NCBI GenBank assembly: GCA_963766765.1
Contig: CAVYBR010000014.1
Coordinates: 124,001-188,000 of the forward strand
Length of the DNA stretch: 64,000 bases
Reading direction: 5' to 3'
Source of the DNA: JACCQS01 sp963766765
Lineage (GTDB): Bacteria; Actinomycetota; Actinomycetes; Mycobacteriales; Geodermatophilaceae
Each line of letters begins with the position of its first letter. Position 1 is the first letter of the stretch. Under the pieces are notes generated by a model. It did no database searches. It was not told where the DNA came from and saw only the letters and a program-made list of their open reading frames with translations. Below, one piece after another: positions 17,416 through 25,652 of this stretch. The position numbers were made by a program, and so were the translations under genes.

Positions 17416-18086
17416 GGCCGATGCCGCCGCATGCGCACGGCGATCAGAGCGGCAACGAACAGCAGCCCGCCGCCGCCGGCGATGGACAGGATCAGGTACA
17501 GCCAGGGCAGACCTGCGATCGCGCCGACACCGGACACCACGGCGAACCAGGCGCCGAGCGCGAACTGGGTCCGGTCCAGCCACATTGCGCCGCCGGCCAT
17601 GTAGAGCAGCCCGATGACCAGTCCCGAGCCGGCCGCCCACAGCAGCGAGATGGTCTCGTCGTCAACCCCGGTTCGGCTCACCCCGCTGATGATGGCGCCG
17701 AGACAGAGGAACCCCACGGTCCAGGCCCAGCCGTAGAACTTGCCTTGGCGGGCCGAGTCGCCGCGCACGCCGGCGACCCTGCGGCCGATGTGCACGGCCA
17801 TGGTGACCATCGCTGTGACCAGCAAGACGAACAGCGTGATGCCGGCGACCGGGATGGGGAGTTGGATGGGCGAGTTGTCCCAGGTGGCGAAGAAGAACGC
17901 GGCATCGCCGATGAGCAACGCGAGCCCCCACACGCCGTACATCAGCCGGATGTCGGGCTCGATCTGGGCGGTGGTGATGCGCCGCTGTGCCTCGATGAGC
18001 GCGAGGGAGTCGGCCGGAGCCAGGTCCCCTTCGACGCTTTGGCTTTCGGTGGCGCCGGTTGCTGGAAGCGGCTCAGAAGTACTCAC
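17412..18086 (-). CDS. multi-pass membrane protein of the ABC exporter operon
   Basis: A 224-residue protein with about six hydrophobic helices after a 50-residue cytosolic N-terminus. Segments include YGVWGLALLIGDAAFFF, VAGITLFVLLVTAMVT, AWTVGFLCLGAIISG and WLYLILSIAGGGGLLFVAAL. I do not recognise a named family. It is the first gene of a four-gene overlapping unit with the winged-helix regulator, ABC ATPase and truncated permease. The GTG at 18086 is chosen; a TTG two codons upstream is also possible. An inverted repeat overlaps the start. Confidence 0.75.
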   Translation of the reverse strand: MSTSEPLPATGATESQSVEGDLAPADSLALIEAQRRITTAQIEPDIRLMYGVWGLALLIGDAAFFFATWDNSPIQLPIPVAGITLFVLLVTAMVTMAVHIGRRVAGVRGDSARQGKFYGWAWTVGFLCLGAIISGVSRTGVDDETISLLWAAGSGLVIGLLYMAGGAMWLDRTQFALGAWFAVVSGVGAIAGLPWLYLILSIAGGGGLLFVAALIAVRMRRHRP

Positions 18087-18108
18087 AAACAAGTTTGTAC
18101 CGCAAACT
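18085..18108. promoter_or_regulatory. overlapping inverted repeats at the ABC operon start
   Basis: ACAAAC-AA-GTTTGT (18085-18098) overlaps GTTTG-N5-CAAAC (18093-18107). They sit across the start of the first operon gene and are a plausible operator for the winged-helix regulator two genes downstream. Confidence 0.45.
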
Positions 18109-18139
18109 AGCCCCGGGATGCAAACTCAATCGAGCCGAG

Positions 18140-19117
18140 TCAGTCGAGGGTGAAGACAATCTTGCCGGCGGTGTCCCCAGCGATCATCCGGGCGAAGCCC
18201 TCGCGAGCATCGGCCAGTGGAAGCTGCACGTCGATGCGAGGTCGCAGACCACTGGTCTGGCAGAACTGAATCAAGTTCACCAACTCATCGCGGGTCCCCA
18301 TCGTCGAGCCGATGATCGAGAGCTGAAGGAAGAACACGCGCTGCAGGTCGGCCGGCGGCGCCGCACCACTGGTGGATCCCGACACCACGATGCGGCCACC
18401 CGGCTTGAGGGACTTCAGACTGTGCGCCCAGGTTGCCTCGCCGACGGTTTCGAAGACCGCGTCCACCCGCTCCGGCAGCCGGGCGCCGGATTCGAAGCTT
18501 GCGTGCGCGCCGAGTTCGGTCGCCAAGGCGCGCTTCTCTTCAGTACGGCCGGTCGCCCACACCCGCATTCCGCCAGCACTGGCCAAAGCGATGAGCGCGG
18601 TGGCCACCCCGCCGCTGGCGCCCTGGACGAGCACGGTGTCGCCCGGACGTACGCCAGACTTCGTGAATAGCATGCGATAGGCAGTCAGCCAAGCAGTCGA
18701 CAAGCAGGCGGCCTCAGGGAAGGAGAGCTCTGCCGGCTTGGGGACCACGTTGCGGGTCGGGACGATGACCTTCTCGGCCAGCGTCCCCTGATAACGCTCC
18801 GACAGCAGCGACCGTTTCGGATCGAGCGTCTCATCCCCACGCCATGACGGTTCGCTGATCACGGCGTGCACGACGACCTCGTCGCCGTTCTCGTCCGTAC
18901 CGGTCGCATCACAACCGAGGATCATCGGCATCCGGTCCTCAGACAGCCCGATGCCGCGCAGCGAGAAGACGTCGTGATGGTTGAGCGAGGCTGCCTTGAC
19001 CGTGACAGTGGTCCAGCCATCGCGCGGCTCGGGTTCGGGTCGATCACCCACCTCGAGTGCGGACAGCGGGTCGTCGGGCGCGGGCTTGGTGACGTAGGCG
19101 GCAAGCATGCCTGTCAC
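18140..19117 (-). CDS. zinc-independent NADPH:quinone oxidoreductase-like MDR enzyme
   Basis: A 325-residue medium-chain dehydrogenase/reductase. It has the N-terminal GroES-like domain (VKAASLNHHDVFSLRG) and a Rossmann domain with GASGGVATALIALASAGG at about residue 165. The cysteine cluster of the structural zinc lobe is absent, and the catalytic zinc ligands are not all present, which suits quinone oxidoreductase-type members. The substrate is not predictable. It is a stand-alone gene 12 bases upstream of the selD end on the same strand. Confidence 0.85.
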   Translation of the reverse strand: MTGMLAAYVTKPAPDDPLSALEVGDRPEPEPRDGWTTVTVKAASLNHHDVFSLRGIGLSEDRMPMILGCDATGTDENGDEVVVHAVISEPSWRGDETLDPKRSLLSERYQGTLAEKVIVPTRNVVPKPAELSFPEAACLSTAWLTAYRMLFTKSGVRPGDTVLVQGASGGVATALIALASAGGMRVWATGRTEEKRALATELGAHASFESGARLPERVDAVFETVGEATWAHSLKSLKPGGRIVVSGSTSGAAPPADLQRVFFLQLSIIGSTMGTRDELVNLIQFCQTSGLRPRIDVQLPLADAREGFARMIAGDTAGKIVFTLD

Positions 19118-19129
19118 CGTAATCCCGGC

Positions 19130-20167
19130 TCAGCGCACGATGATGGTGTGCTCCGCGGCGAGGACGATCTCGCCGATCACAGTGGCCCCCGGAATCTCGC
19201 CGACCAGGAGCAGCCCGCCCGAGGTCTGCGCGTCAGCCAGTAGCAACGCGGTCTCCTCGTCCACAGCCGACACGTCAGCCGCGGCGCCGACCCACTCGAG
19301 GTTGCGTCGGGTTCCGCCAGAGACATACCCCTCTCGTACGGCCGCGCGGGCGCCATCGAGCAGGGGAATCGCCGCTGAGTCGAGAATCGCGCTGACCCCG
19401 CTGGCCCGGGCGAGCTTGAACAGATGACCGAGCAGCCCGAATCCCGTCACATCGGTACCCGAGCGGATCCCCGCCGCCAGCGCCGCGACGGATGCGTCAC
19501 GGTTGAGCTCGGTCATCGTCGCGATCGCGTTCTGAAAGACCTCGCCGGTCACCTTGTGCCGGTTGTTCAGAACGCCGAGGCCCAACGGCTTGGTGAGCGA
19601 GAGCGGGAGTCCGACCTCGGCCGTGTCGTTGCGGATGAGGCGCTGCGGATCGCCGATGCCGGTGACCGCCATCCCGTACTTGGGTTCGGGGTCGTCCACG
19701 CTGTGCCCCCCGCCGACGTGACAGCCGGCACTGCGGGCGATGTCCAGGCCGCCGCGCAAGACCTCTGCGGCGAGTTCCATCGGCAGCACGTCACGGGGCC
19801 AGCCGAGGAGGTTCACCGCGACGATCGGCGTTCCGCCCATCGCATAGATGTCAGAGAGCGCATTGGCCGCCGCGATGCGGCCCCAGTCGTAGGCGTCGTC
19901 GACGACGGGTGTGAAGAAGTCAGCTGTCGCGATGATGGCCTGACCGTCAGCGATCCGAACGACTGCTGCGTCGTCGCCGGACTCGAGCCCGACGATCATC
20001 TCGCCGATGCCGGGACCTGCCAGCGGCTCGCCGCCGAGGTCGGCAACCATCTTCTCGAGCTCGCCCGGCGGGATCTTGCAGGCGCAGCCACCCCCGTGTG
20101 CGTAGCTGGTCAGGCGGTACCCCGCCTGGATCGGGTCGACGGAGCGCGAACTGACGGTTCGGGTCAC
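19130..20167 (-). CDS. selD: selenide, water dikinase SelD
   Basis: A 345-residue enzyme that makes selenophosphate from selenide and ATP for selenocysteine synthesis. The active-site loop is GGGCACKIPPGEL: Cys28 corresponds to the catalytic Cys/Sec and Lys31 to the essential lysine of the E. coli enzyme. Other landmarks are ESGDDAAV, the metal-binding ATADFFTPVVDD and GHSVDDPEPKYG. This copy uses cysteine, not selenocysteine. It is divergent from selA with a 66-base gap, so the two share a control region. Confidence 0.96.
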   Translation of the reverse strand: MTRTVSSRSVDPIQAGYRLTSYAHGGGCACKIPPGELEKMVADLGGEPLAGPGIGEMIVGLESGDDAAVVRIADGQAIIATADFFTPVVDDAYDWGRIAAANALSDIYAMGGTPIVAVNLLGWPRDVLPMELAAEVLRGGLDIARSAGCHVGGGHSVDDPEPKYGMAVTGIGDPQRLIRNDTAEVGLPLSLTKPLGLGVLNNRHKVTGEVFQNAIATMTELNRDASVAALAAGIRSGTDVTGFGLLGHLFKLARASGVSAILDSAAIPLLDGARAAVREGYVSGGTRRNLEWVGAAADVSAVDEETALLLADAQTSGGLLLVGEIPGATVIGEIVLAAEHTIIVR

Positions 20168-20220
20168 CGTTCGACTCTAGGTGACCGTCTTCGGCAGGGG
20201 GCAGATGGACTGGGCCGACG

Positions 20221-20226
20221 TAGAGT
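20221..20226 (+). promoter_or_regulatory. candidate -10 box of selA (leaderless)
   Basis: TAGAGT, then seven bases (CCCTGCG), then the selA ATG. No ribosome binding site fits, so a leaderless transcript is predicted. Confidence 0.45.
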
Positions 20227-20233
20227 CCCTGCG

Positions 20234-21586
20234 ATGGCTGGGGACAGCGCCCGTAGGCAGGTGCCGCGCACCGACGACATGCTGGCCGACCCACGCCTGG
20301 CGCAGGCCTGCACCCGACTGGGAAGGCCGCTGGTCAAGCAGATCGTCCTGGCTGTACAGGATCGGGTACGAGCCGGAGCGCTGCCCCCGGCGGATGCGAT
20401 CGAGCAGGCGGTCGCCTGCTTGCCGGCCACGGCTTCCACGCTCCATCCGGTCCTCAATGCCACCGGTGTCTTAGTGCACACAAACCTCGGCCGGGCTCCG
20501 TTGTCGGACGCGGCGATCGAGTCCCTGGTCGTGGCATCCGGCACCACTGATGTGGAACTGGATCTCACCACCGGCCGACGCGGACGACGAGGTCAAGGTG
20601 CGATTGACGCACTGCGTCAGGCAGTGCCGGCGGCGGATTCCGCCCACATCGTCAACAACGGTGCGGCCGCTGTGGTCCTTGCGGCGACTGCGCTGGCCCA
20701 GGGTAAGGAGATCGTCATCGCGCGTGGCGAACTCGTGGAGATCGGCGACGGCTTTCGGATCCCGGATCTCCTGGTTTCTACCGGCGCTCGGCTGCGCGAG
20801 GTCGGAACGACGAACCGCGTGACGGTCGAGGACTACGCAGCTGCACTGGGGCCGGACACGGGCTTCGTGCTCAAGGTGCACCCGTCGAACTTCGTCGTTC
20901 GGGGATTCACTTCCGCCGTCGAGATCGGTGCCCTGTCCGAGCTGGCGGCCCCGGTCGTTGCCGACCTCGGCTCCGGGCTGCTCGCCCCTCATCCGCGCAT
21001 CCCTGACGAACCGGACGCACAGTCCGCACTGGCCGCAGGCGCCGACCTGGTCACGGCCAGCGGCGACAAGCTCCTCGGGGGACCACAGGCCGGGATTATC
21101 CTGGGGCGCCGCGAGCTCGTAGAAAGGCTTCGTCGGCACCCCCTGGCCCGGGCCCTGCGCGTGGACAAGCTGACCCTCGCGGCACTGGAGGCAACTGTCC
21201 GCGGGCCACGACCTCCGGTGCTCCGGGCGCTGGAGGCCGATGTCGCCGACCTGCGCGAGCGCGTCCAGCGACTTGCGGCCCGGCTCCAGGACGCCGGAGT
21301 GCCGGCGGAGGCGGTGGACAGTCACGCAACGGTCGGCGGCGGTGGGGCTCCCGAGACCCAGTTGGACAGCGCCGCTGTGAGCCTGCCGGAGGCGTTTGCG
21401 GCGGCCCTGCGGACCGGATCAGTGCCGGTGCTTGGCCGAATCGAGCGAGGCCGATGCCTGCTGGATCTGCGGGCATTGGATGCCAGTACCGACGACGCGC
21501 TTTTCCAGGCGATCTGCGCGGCCGAGCGGTCTCACGCAGGGGCTCAGTCGTCCCGGCCCACCTTGGGTGGGTCCAGCAATCGGTAG
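20234..21586 (+). CDS. selA: L-seryl-tRNA(Sec) selenium transferase SelA
   Basis: A 450-residue PLP enzyme that converts seryl-tRNA(Sec) to selenocysteyl-tRNA(Sec). Landmarks are LNATGVLVHTNLGRAPLS near residue 75, VELDLTTGRRGRRG, NNGAAAVVLA and the PLP lysine in TASGDKLLGGPQAG (about residue 280). The ATG at 20234 is chosen because family-like sequence starts there, although the frame is open for another 800 bases upstream, antisense to selD. selB and the selenocysteine tRNA are not in this window. The 3' end overlaps the convergent phosphoesterase gene by 43 bases. Confidence 0.95.
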   Translation: MAGDSARRQVPRTDDMLADPRLAQACTRLGRPLVKQIVLAVQDRVRAGALPPADAIEQAVACLPATASTLHPVLNATGVLVHTNLGRAPLSDAAIESLVVASGTTDVELDLTTGRRGRRGQGAIDALRQAVPAADSAHIVNNGAAAVVLAATALAQGKEIVIARGELVEIGDGFRIPDLLVSTGARLREVGTTNRVTVEDYAAALGPDTGFVLKVHPSNFVVRGFTSAVEIGALSELAAPVVADLGSGLLAPHPRIPDEPDAQSALAAGADLVTASGDKLLGGPQAGIILGRRELVERLRRHPLARALRVDKLTLAALEATVRGPRPPVLRALEADVADLRERVQRLAARLQDAGVPAEAVDSHATVGGGGAPETQLDSAAVSLPEAFAAALRTGSVPVLGRIERGRCLLDLRALDASTDDALFQAICAAERSHAGAQSSRPTLGGSSNR

Positions 21587-22998
21587 TCGCCGACCGTGAC
21601 GGCGCCTTCCTCGGAGAACGCAACCGTGCGCATACCGAGCACGGCCTCGGTGTCAGGGTCGTAATAGAACAGCGCCACTGCGCTGTCGGTGGCCAACGGC
21701 CCGTACGACGGGGTGTTCTCCCCGGTCCCGCCGGAGTTGTCGACGGTGTACGCGACGGTGTCGCCGGAAACCGTTGGTCCCCCCTCCCGGTGCCGGTGCC
21801 CGGACAGGACCACATCCGCGCACTCCTGCTCGATCGCCTCGGCGGCATGGGCCGGGTCGTGGACCAGCAGAATGTCCGGACGGGTGTCGCACGCCGTCTC
21901 CGCCATCCGATCGGCGAATTCCGAGACGGTCTCGTCGCCGCGCAGGGTCGTCGCTGTGCCGATCTGGGATCGATTCGGATCGCTGTCGCCCAACAGTGTC
22001 AGGCCGGCGACCCGCACCGGCTCCCCGGCAAGGACCACCGCGCCGCCGGCGTCAAGGTCGGCGCCGGTCTGGACGGAGTCGTGGTTCCCCAGGACTACGA
22101 CGAGTGGGGTGTCGGCAAGCCGGCGCAGGTAGACATCGGTGCACAGCGCTTCGAGTTGGGTGCCGCTCATCGTCATGTCTCCACCGCTGAGGACGAACTC
22201 AGCCCCCGCCTGGACTGCCACTTCGTTGATCACCCTTGTCATACCCAGGTTGCAGTGCAGATCGCTCTCGAACACGAACGTGGCCAGTCCCCGTTCGGCG
22301 TCCTCGTCACTGATGGCTCCCATGGCCGTGGCCGTGTGGATGCGCAGTTGCTGATAGAAGTCTTCGTTGTCCTCGAGTACCCGCACGGTTTCATCCAGGA
22401 GAGTCCCCGCTACCTGTATGTCGGGCAGTAGCTGACCCTCGATCGACAGTCCGACCACCGGTGTCCAGGAGCGGCTCGCCAGACTCACCGATGGACCGAT
22501 GATGGAGGTTGCGACGGTTCCCAGAGCCAGCCACGCCCCTGCGGTATAGACAAACCGGCGGACACGCTTGCGTGGCGTGTGACCCAGGACGGGTCGGTGA
22601 GTTGCAAGGGCAATGAGCAGTCCGAGCAGCGCACCGACTGCGGCGAAATCTCGCAGGTGAGCCAGGGTGTCCCCGAGCAGAGCCGCGCCCACCGCCTCCA
22701 CGTCGCCGAACGAGGTCAGGGTGTCGGCCAGGTCAGTGGGATTGCTAAAGCGCACGTCGTTCGCGGTGATGCTCAAGCCGACCGGTCCAGGCGTGTCCAC
22801 GCGGACAGCCGCCACCCCGACGTCGAAGGTCGAGTCGACACCGACCGTGAGCCGGGTCCTGACGTCCAGCGGGCCTAGATCGCTGGACGTGCCGACGGCG
22901 TTGCCGATGCCGATCCCGACGAGGGCCCCGAGCAAGCCGACGACCAGTATCCGGGCGGCATCGGCCCGACTCAACCGGTGCTTGACCGCGTCGCTCAT
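21544..22998 (-). CDS. membrane-anchored metallophosphoesterase
   Basis: A 484-residue protein with hydrophobic helices near the N-terminus (ILVVGLLGALVGIGIGNAVG and two further segments around residues 115-175), then an extracytoplasmic calcineurin-like phosphoesterase domain. The metal motifs are in order: ESDLHCN, LSGGDMT, LGNHDSV, LVHDPAH and VLSGHRHREGG. Substrate unknown. The ATG at 22998 is preferred over one 39 bases upstream, because the earlier start would overlap the stop of the hydratase gene 15 bases away. Confidence 0.88.
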   Translation of the reverse strand: MSDAVKHRLSRADAARILVVGLLGALVGIGIGNAVGTSSDLGPLDVRTRLTVGVDSTFDVGVAAVRVDTPGPVGLSITANDVRFSNPTDLADTLTSFGDVEAVGAALLGDTLAHLRDFAAVGALLGLLIALATHRPVLGHTPRKRVRRFVYTAGAWLALGTVATSIIGPSVSLASRSWTPVVGLSIEGQLLPDIQVAGTLLDETVRVLEDNEDFYQQLRIHTATAMGAISDEDAERGLATFVFESDLHCNLGMTRVINEVAVQAGAEFVLSGGDMTMSGTQLEALCTDVYLRRLADTPLVVVLGNHDSVQTGADLDAGGAVVLAGEPVRVAGLTLLGDSDPNRSQIGTATTLRGDETVSEFADRMAETACDTRPDILLVHDPAHAAEAIEQECADVVLSGHRHREGGPTVSGDTVAYTVDNSGGTGENTPSYGPLATDSAVALFYYDPDTEAVLGMRTVAFSEEGAVTVGDYRLLDPPKVGRDD

Positions 22999-23012
22999 GG
23001 AAAACGCATCAT

Positions 23013-23801
23013 CTAGGTAGGGCCGGCGGGCGCCCAACGCGGCGCCCTCTTCTCACCGAACGCACGGATTCCTTCCTGGCCCTCGTCGCTGGCGAAGAAC
23101 TGCGCCGAGGTCTGCGCCAGTTCGGTCAATTGCTCGGCCATTCTCGGGGCCTGCGCCCGCCGCAGCAGCGCCTTCGTGGTGGCGAGGGCGATCGGGCCGC
23201 CCTTGACCAGATCGGCCACGTACGCGTCGGTTGCCGGGTCAAGCTGGTCCGGCTCGACCGCAGCGTTGACCAGCCCGATCTCTGCGGCCCGTACCCCGTC
23301 GAAGACCGCGCCGGTGAGGAACAGTTCCGTTGCGGCGCGGGGAGCCAGCCGGGGGAGCACCGTGGCCGAGAGCAGGGCGGGAACCAGGCCGAGGCGTACC
23401 TCGGTGAACGCGAAGGTGGCATTTCGTTGGCAGACGGCGAGATCACACACCGCGATCAGCCCGATGCCGCCGGCCCGCGCTGCTCCGGCAACCCTGGCGA
23501 CGACCGGCTTGGGGCTTTCGTACAGGCTCCGCAGAATCGCTGGAAGGGCATGCACGCCCATCTCGGCCGCCCCACCGCCGCTCGATTCGCTGAGGTCCAT
23601 TCCAGAGCAGAAGACTCGCCCGGTGTGGGTCAGGACAAGCACGCGGACCGACTTGTCTTCCTGGGCCGCGTCGATGTGGGCCGCCAACTCCCGCATGAGC
23701 GCCTGGGAAAGCGCGTTGCGCTTAGCCGGAAAGTCCAGAGTGATCGTGGCAACCCCAGCGGTCACGTCGTAGCGGACGAGGTCGGTTGTCGGCTCGGTCA
23801 C
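23013..23801 (-). CDS. enoyl-CoA hydratase/isomerase family protein
   Basis: A 262-residue crotonase-fold protein. The oxyanion-hole residues lie in VFCSGMDLSE and in ARAGGIGLIAVCDLAV. The usual catalytic glutamate position reads FTEVRLGLVPALLS, matching hydratases rather than isomerases. It likely hydrates 2-enoyl-CoA in fatty-acid or branched-chain degradation; the physiological substrate is unclear. The GTG at 23801 starts the family-like VTEPTTDLVRYDV. It is divergent from hemW. Confidence 0.87.
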   Translation of the reverse strand: MTEPTTDLVRYDVTAGVATITLDFPAKRNALSQALMRELAAHIDAAQEDKSVRVLVLTHTGRVFCSGMDLSESSGGGAAEMGVHALPAILRSLYESPKPVVARVAGAARAGGIGLIAVCDLAVCQRNATFAFTEVRLGLVPALLSATVLPRLAPRAATELFLTGAVFDGVRAAEIGLVNAAVEPDQLDPATDAYVADLVKGGPIALATTKALLRRAQAPRMAEQLTELAQTSAQFFASDEGQEGIRAFGEKRAPRWAPAGPT

Positions 23802-23874
23802 GAAAGATCTACTCCCAACATGGCGCAGTGCGGCTCCGCACATTCGCGGCAGCAGGTTGTCACACTGGAGCACG

Positions 23875-25095
23875 ATGCCAACGATTCTTCCCGACCAGCA
23901 TGCCCTGCCCGATCAGCGCTGGTTGCCGGATACGGCCAGGGAGGGCCTGCTGCAGACACCGTTCGGGCTCTATATCCATGTTCCGTTCTGTGCCGCCCGC
24001 TGCGGGTACTGCGACTTCAACACCTACACAGCGGCCGAACTCGGACCGGGCGCGAGCCAGAACGACTACGTCGACAGCGTGCTTGCCGAACTCCGGCTGG
24101 TCCGACACATCCTCGGTGCACAGCTCCCCGTCGTTCGCACGATCTTCTTCGGTGGGGGCACGCCCACGCTGCTGCCCTCCGAACATCTAGCCGCGATCCT
24201 GGACGAGGTCAGGGCTGAGTTCCCGGTGGCGCCGGACGTGGAAGTCACCGTCGAGGCCAATCCGGAGTCGGTGACCAGGACTTCCTTCGCCCGGCTGCTG
24301 CGAGCTGGCGTGAACCGCGTCTCCATGGGGATGCAGTCGGCCGTACCGCACGTGCTTTCAGTTCTGGACCGCCAGCACACTCCGGGGCAGGCGCTGCACG
24401 CCGTAGAGGACGCTCGAGCAGCTGGCTTGACGCGCGTCAGCCTGGACCTGATCTACGGCACGCCGGGAGAGTCAGACGAGGACTGGCAGACCTCGCTCGA
24501 CGCGGCAGTCTCGGCGGGTGTGGAGCACGTCTCGGCGTATGCGCTGATCGTCGAGCCGGGGACCGCGCTGGCTCGCCAGGTCCGCACTGGACTGATCGAT
24601 GCGCCGGATGACGACGTCCTGGCCGATCGGTACGAGCAGGCAGATCAGACGTTCGGCGCAGCGGGACTCGACTGGTACGAGGTGTCGAATTGGGCCACGT
24701 CGCCGACCGGTCGGTGCCGGCATAACGAGCTCTACTGGACCGGCGGCAACTGGTGGGGCATCGGGCCGGGTGCGCACAGCCACATCGGTGGCGCCCGCTG
24801 GTGGAATCGCAAACATCCCGTCGCGTACGCCCGATCGCTGGCCGACGGCGGCAGTCCTGCACACGGCAGCGAACTGCTGAACAAGAATCAGCGCCACATC
24901 GAAACGATCATGCTCGGCATCCGGTTGCGCGCCGGCGTCGGTCTAGACGTGCTCTCGGAAAAGGGTCAACAACGCGCCGGCGAGGCCGTGACGTACGGCC
25001 TGCTGGACCGGGCCGCTTACGCAGACGGACGCGCGGCCCTGACGATGCGCGGTCGGCTCTTGGCCGACGCGGTTGTCCGCGACCTCACGGACTAG
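23875..25095 (+). CDS. hemW: radical SAM heme chaperone HemW (coproporphyrinogen oxidase-like)
   Basis: A 406-residue radical SAM protein. The cluster motif is HVPFCAARCGYCDF (Cys-x3-Cys-x2-Cys), then FFGGGTPTLLPS, VEANPES, GVNRVSMGMQS and DLIYGTPGE. The lack of the extra N-terminal cysteine seen in true HemN and the typical length favour HemW, which binds and transfers heme. Its place just upstream of hrcA-dnaJ is a common actinomycete arrangement. Confidence 0.93.
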   Translation: MPTILPDQHALPDQRWLPDTAREGLLQTPFGLYIHVPFCAARCGYCDFNTYTAAELGPGASQNDYVDSVLAELRLVRHILGAQLPVVRTIFFGGGTPTLLPSEHLAAILDEVRAEFPVAPDVEVTVEANPESVTRTSFARLLRAGVNRVSMGMQSAVPHVLSVLDRQHTPGQALHAVEDARAAGLTRVSLDLIYGTPGESDEDWQTSLDAAVSAGVEHVSAYALIVEPGTALARQVRTGLIDAPDDDVLADRYEQADQTFGAAGLDWYEVSNWATSPTGRCRHNELYWTGGNWWGIGPGAHSHIGGARWWNRKHPVAYARSLADGGSPAHGSELLNKNQRHIETIMLGIRLRAGVGLDVLSEKGQQRAGEAVTYGLLDRAAYADGRAALTMRGRLLADAVVRDLTD

Positions 25096-25111
25096 CCGCG
25101 AGAGGGCGCGC

Positions 25112-25492
25112 TCACGAGGTCGGGGCGGTCGCCTGGCTGTTGCTACTACCGCCTGGTCGGAGCTCGTCGAGGTCGAGCACGCGGACGTGCAGGACGTTGC
25201 GCTGCTGGAGGGCAGCTCGCAGCGCACGGTGCATGCCGTCCTCGAGATAGAGCGTGCCTTCCCAGGCGACCACGTGCGGGAAGAGATCCCCGTAGAACGT
25301 CGAGTCGTCCTCCAGCAGCTTGTCGAGGGCGAGGACTGTCTTGGTGGTGACGAGTTCGTCGAGGCGCACCTGGCGCGGTGGAATTCCGGCCCAGTCCCGG
25401 GTCGAAAGCCCGTGGTCGGGATAGGGCCGGGTGTCTCGAACCTCTTTGAAGATCAGGTCATTACCTCGAGTGCTCGACTGGTTGCCTGCCAT
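25112..25492 (-). CDS. conserved actinobacterial hypothetical protein (Rv2375-like position)
   Basis: A 126-residue protein with no domain I can name with certainty. DLIFKEVRDTRPYPDHGLS begins the conserved part, and LYLEDGMHRALRAALQQRN near the end resembles the ligand-binding helix of ParB-like (Srx-fold) domains. It is encoded opposite to hemW and hrcA, and a small gene of unknown function sits at the same place beside hrcA in mycobacteria. The C-terminal 20 residues are Ser/Ala/Pro-rich and probably disordered. Confidence 0.7.
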   Translation of the reverse strand: MAGNQSSTRGNDLIFKEVRDTRPYPDHGLSTRDWAGIPPRQVRLDELVTTKTVLALDKLLEDDSTFYGDLFPHVVAWEGTLYLEDGMHRALRAALQQRNVLHVRVLDLDELRPGGSSNSQATAPTS

Positions 25493-25567
25493 CGACCTTA
25501 CCGATACCTATGACCGCTACCACGATGCAGCCGAGCACGTCTGCGATCGTCGTATGCTGGAATCGGG

Positions 25568-25594
25568 CTGGCACTCCGATGCGCGGACTGCCAG
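25568..25594 (+). promoter_or_regulatory. CIRCE operator of hrcA-dnaJ
   Basis: CTGGCACTC, nine bases, then GACTGCCAG. The classic CIRCE is TTAGCACTC-N9-GAGTGCTAA, so both the spacing and the GCACTC core agree. It lies about 60 bases before hrcA and ten bases after a TATGCT box at 25553-25558. HrcA binding here would repress the hrcA-dnaJ unit until heat shock. Confidence 0.85.
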
Positions 25595-25652
25595 CCGTGC
25601 CCGCACGATGTGCGGAACAGCCAGTCGCCAGCAGTGGAAGGGACGTCAGACG

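Noticed and set aside
19130..20167. SelD as a selenoprotein
   Set aside because: The catalytic position is a cysteine codon and no in-frame TGA is present.
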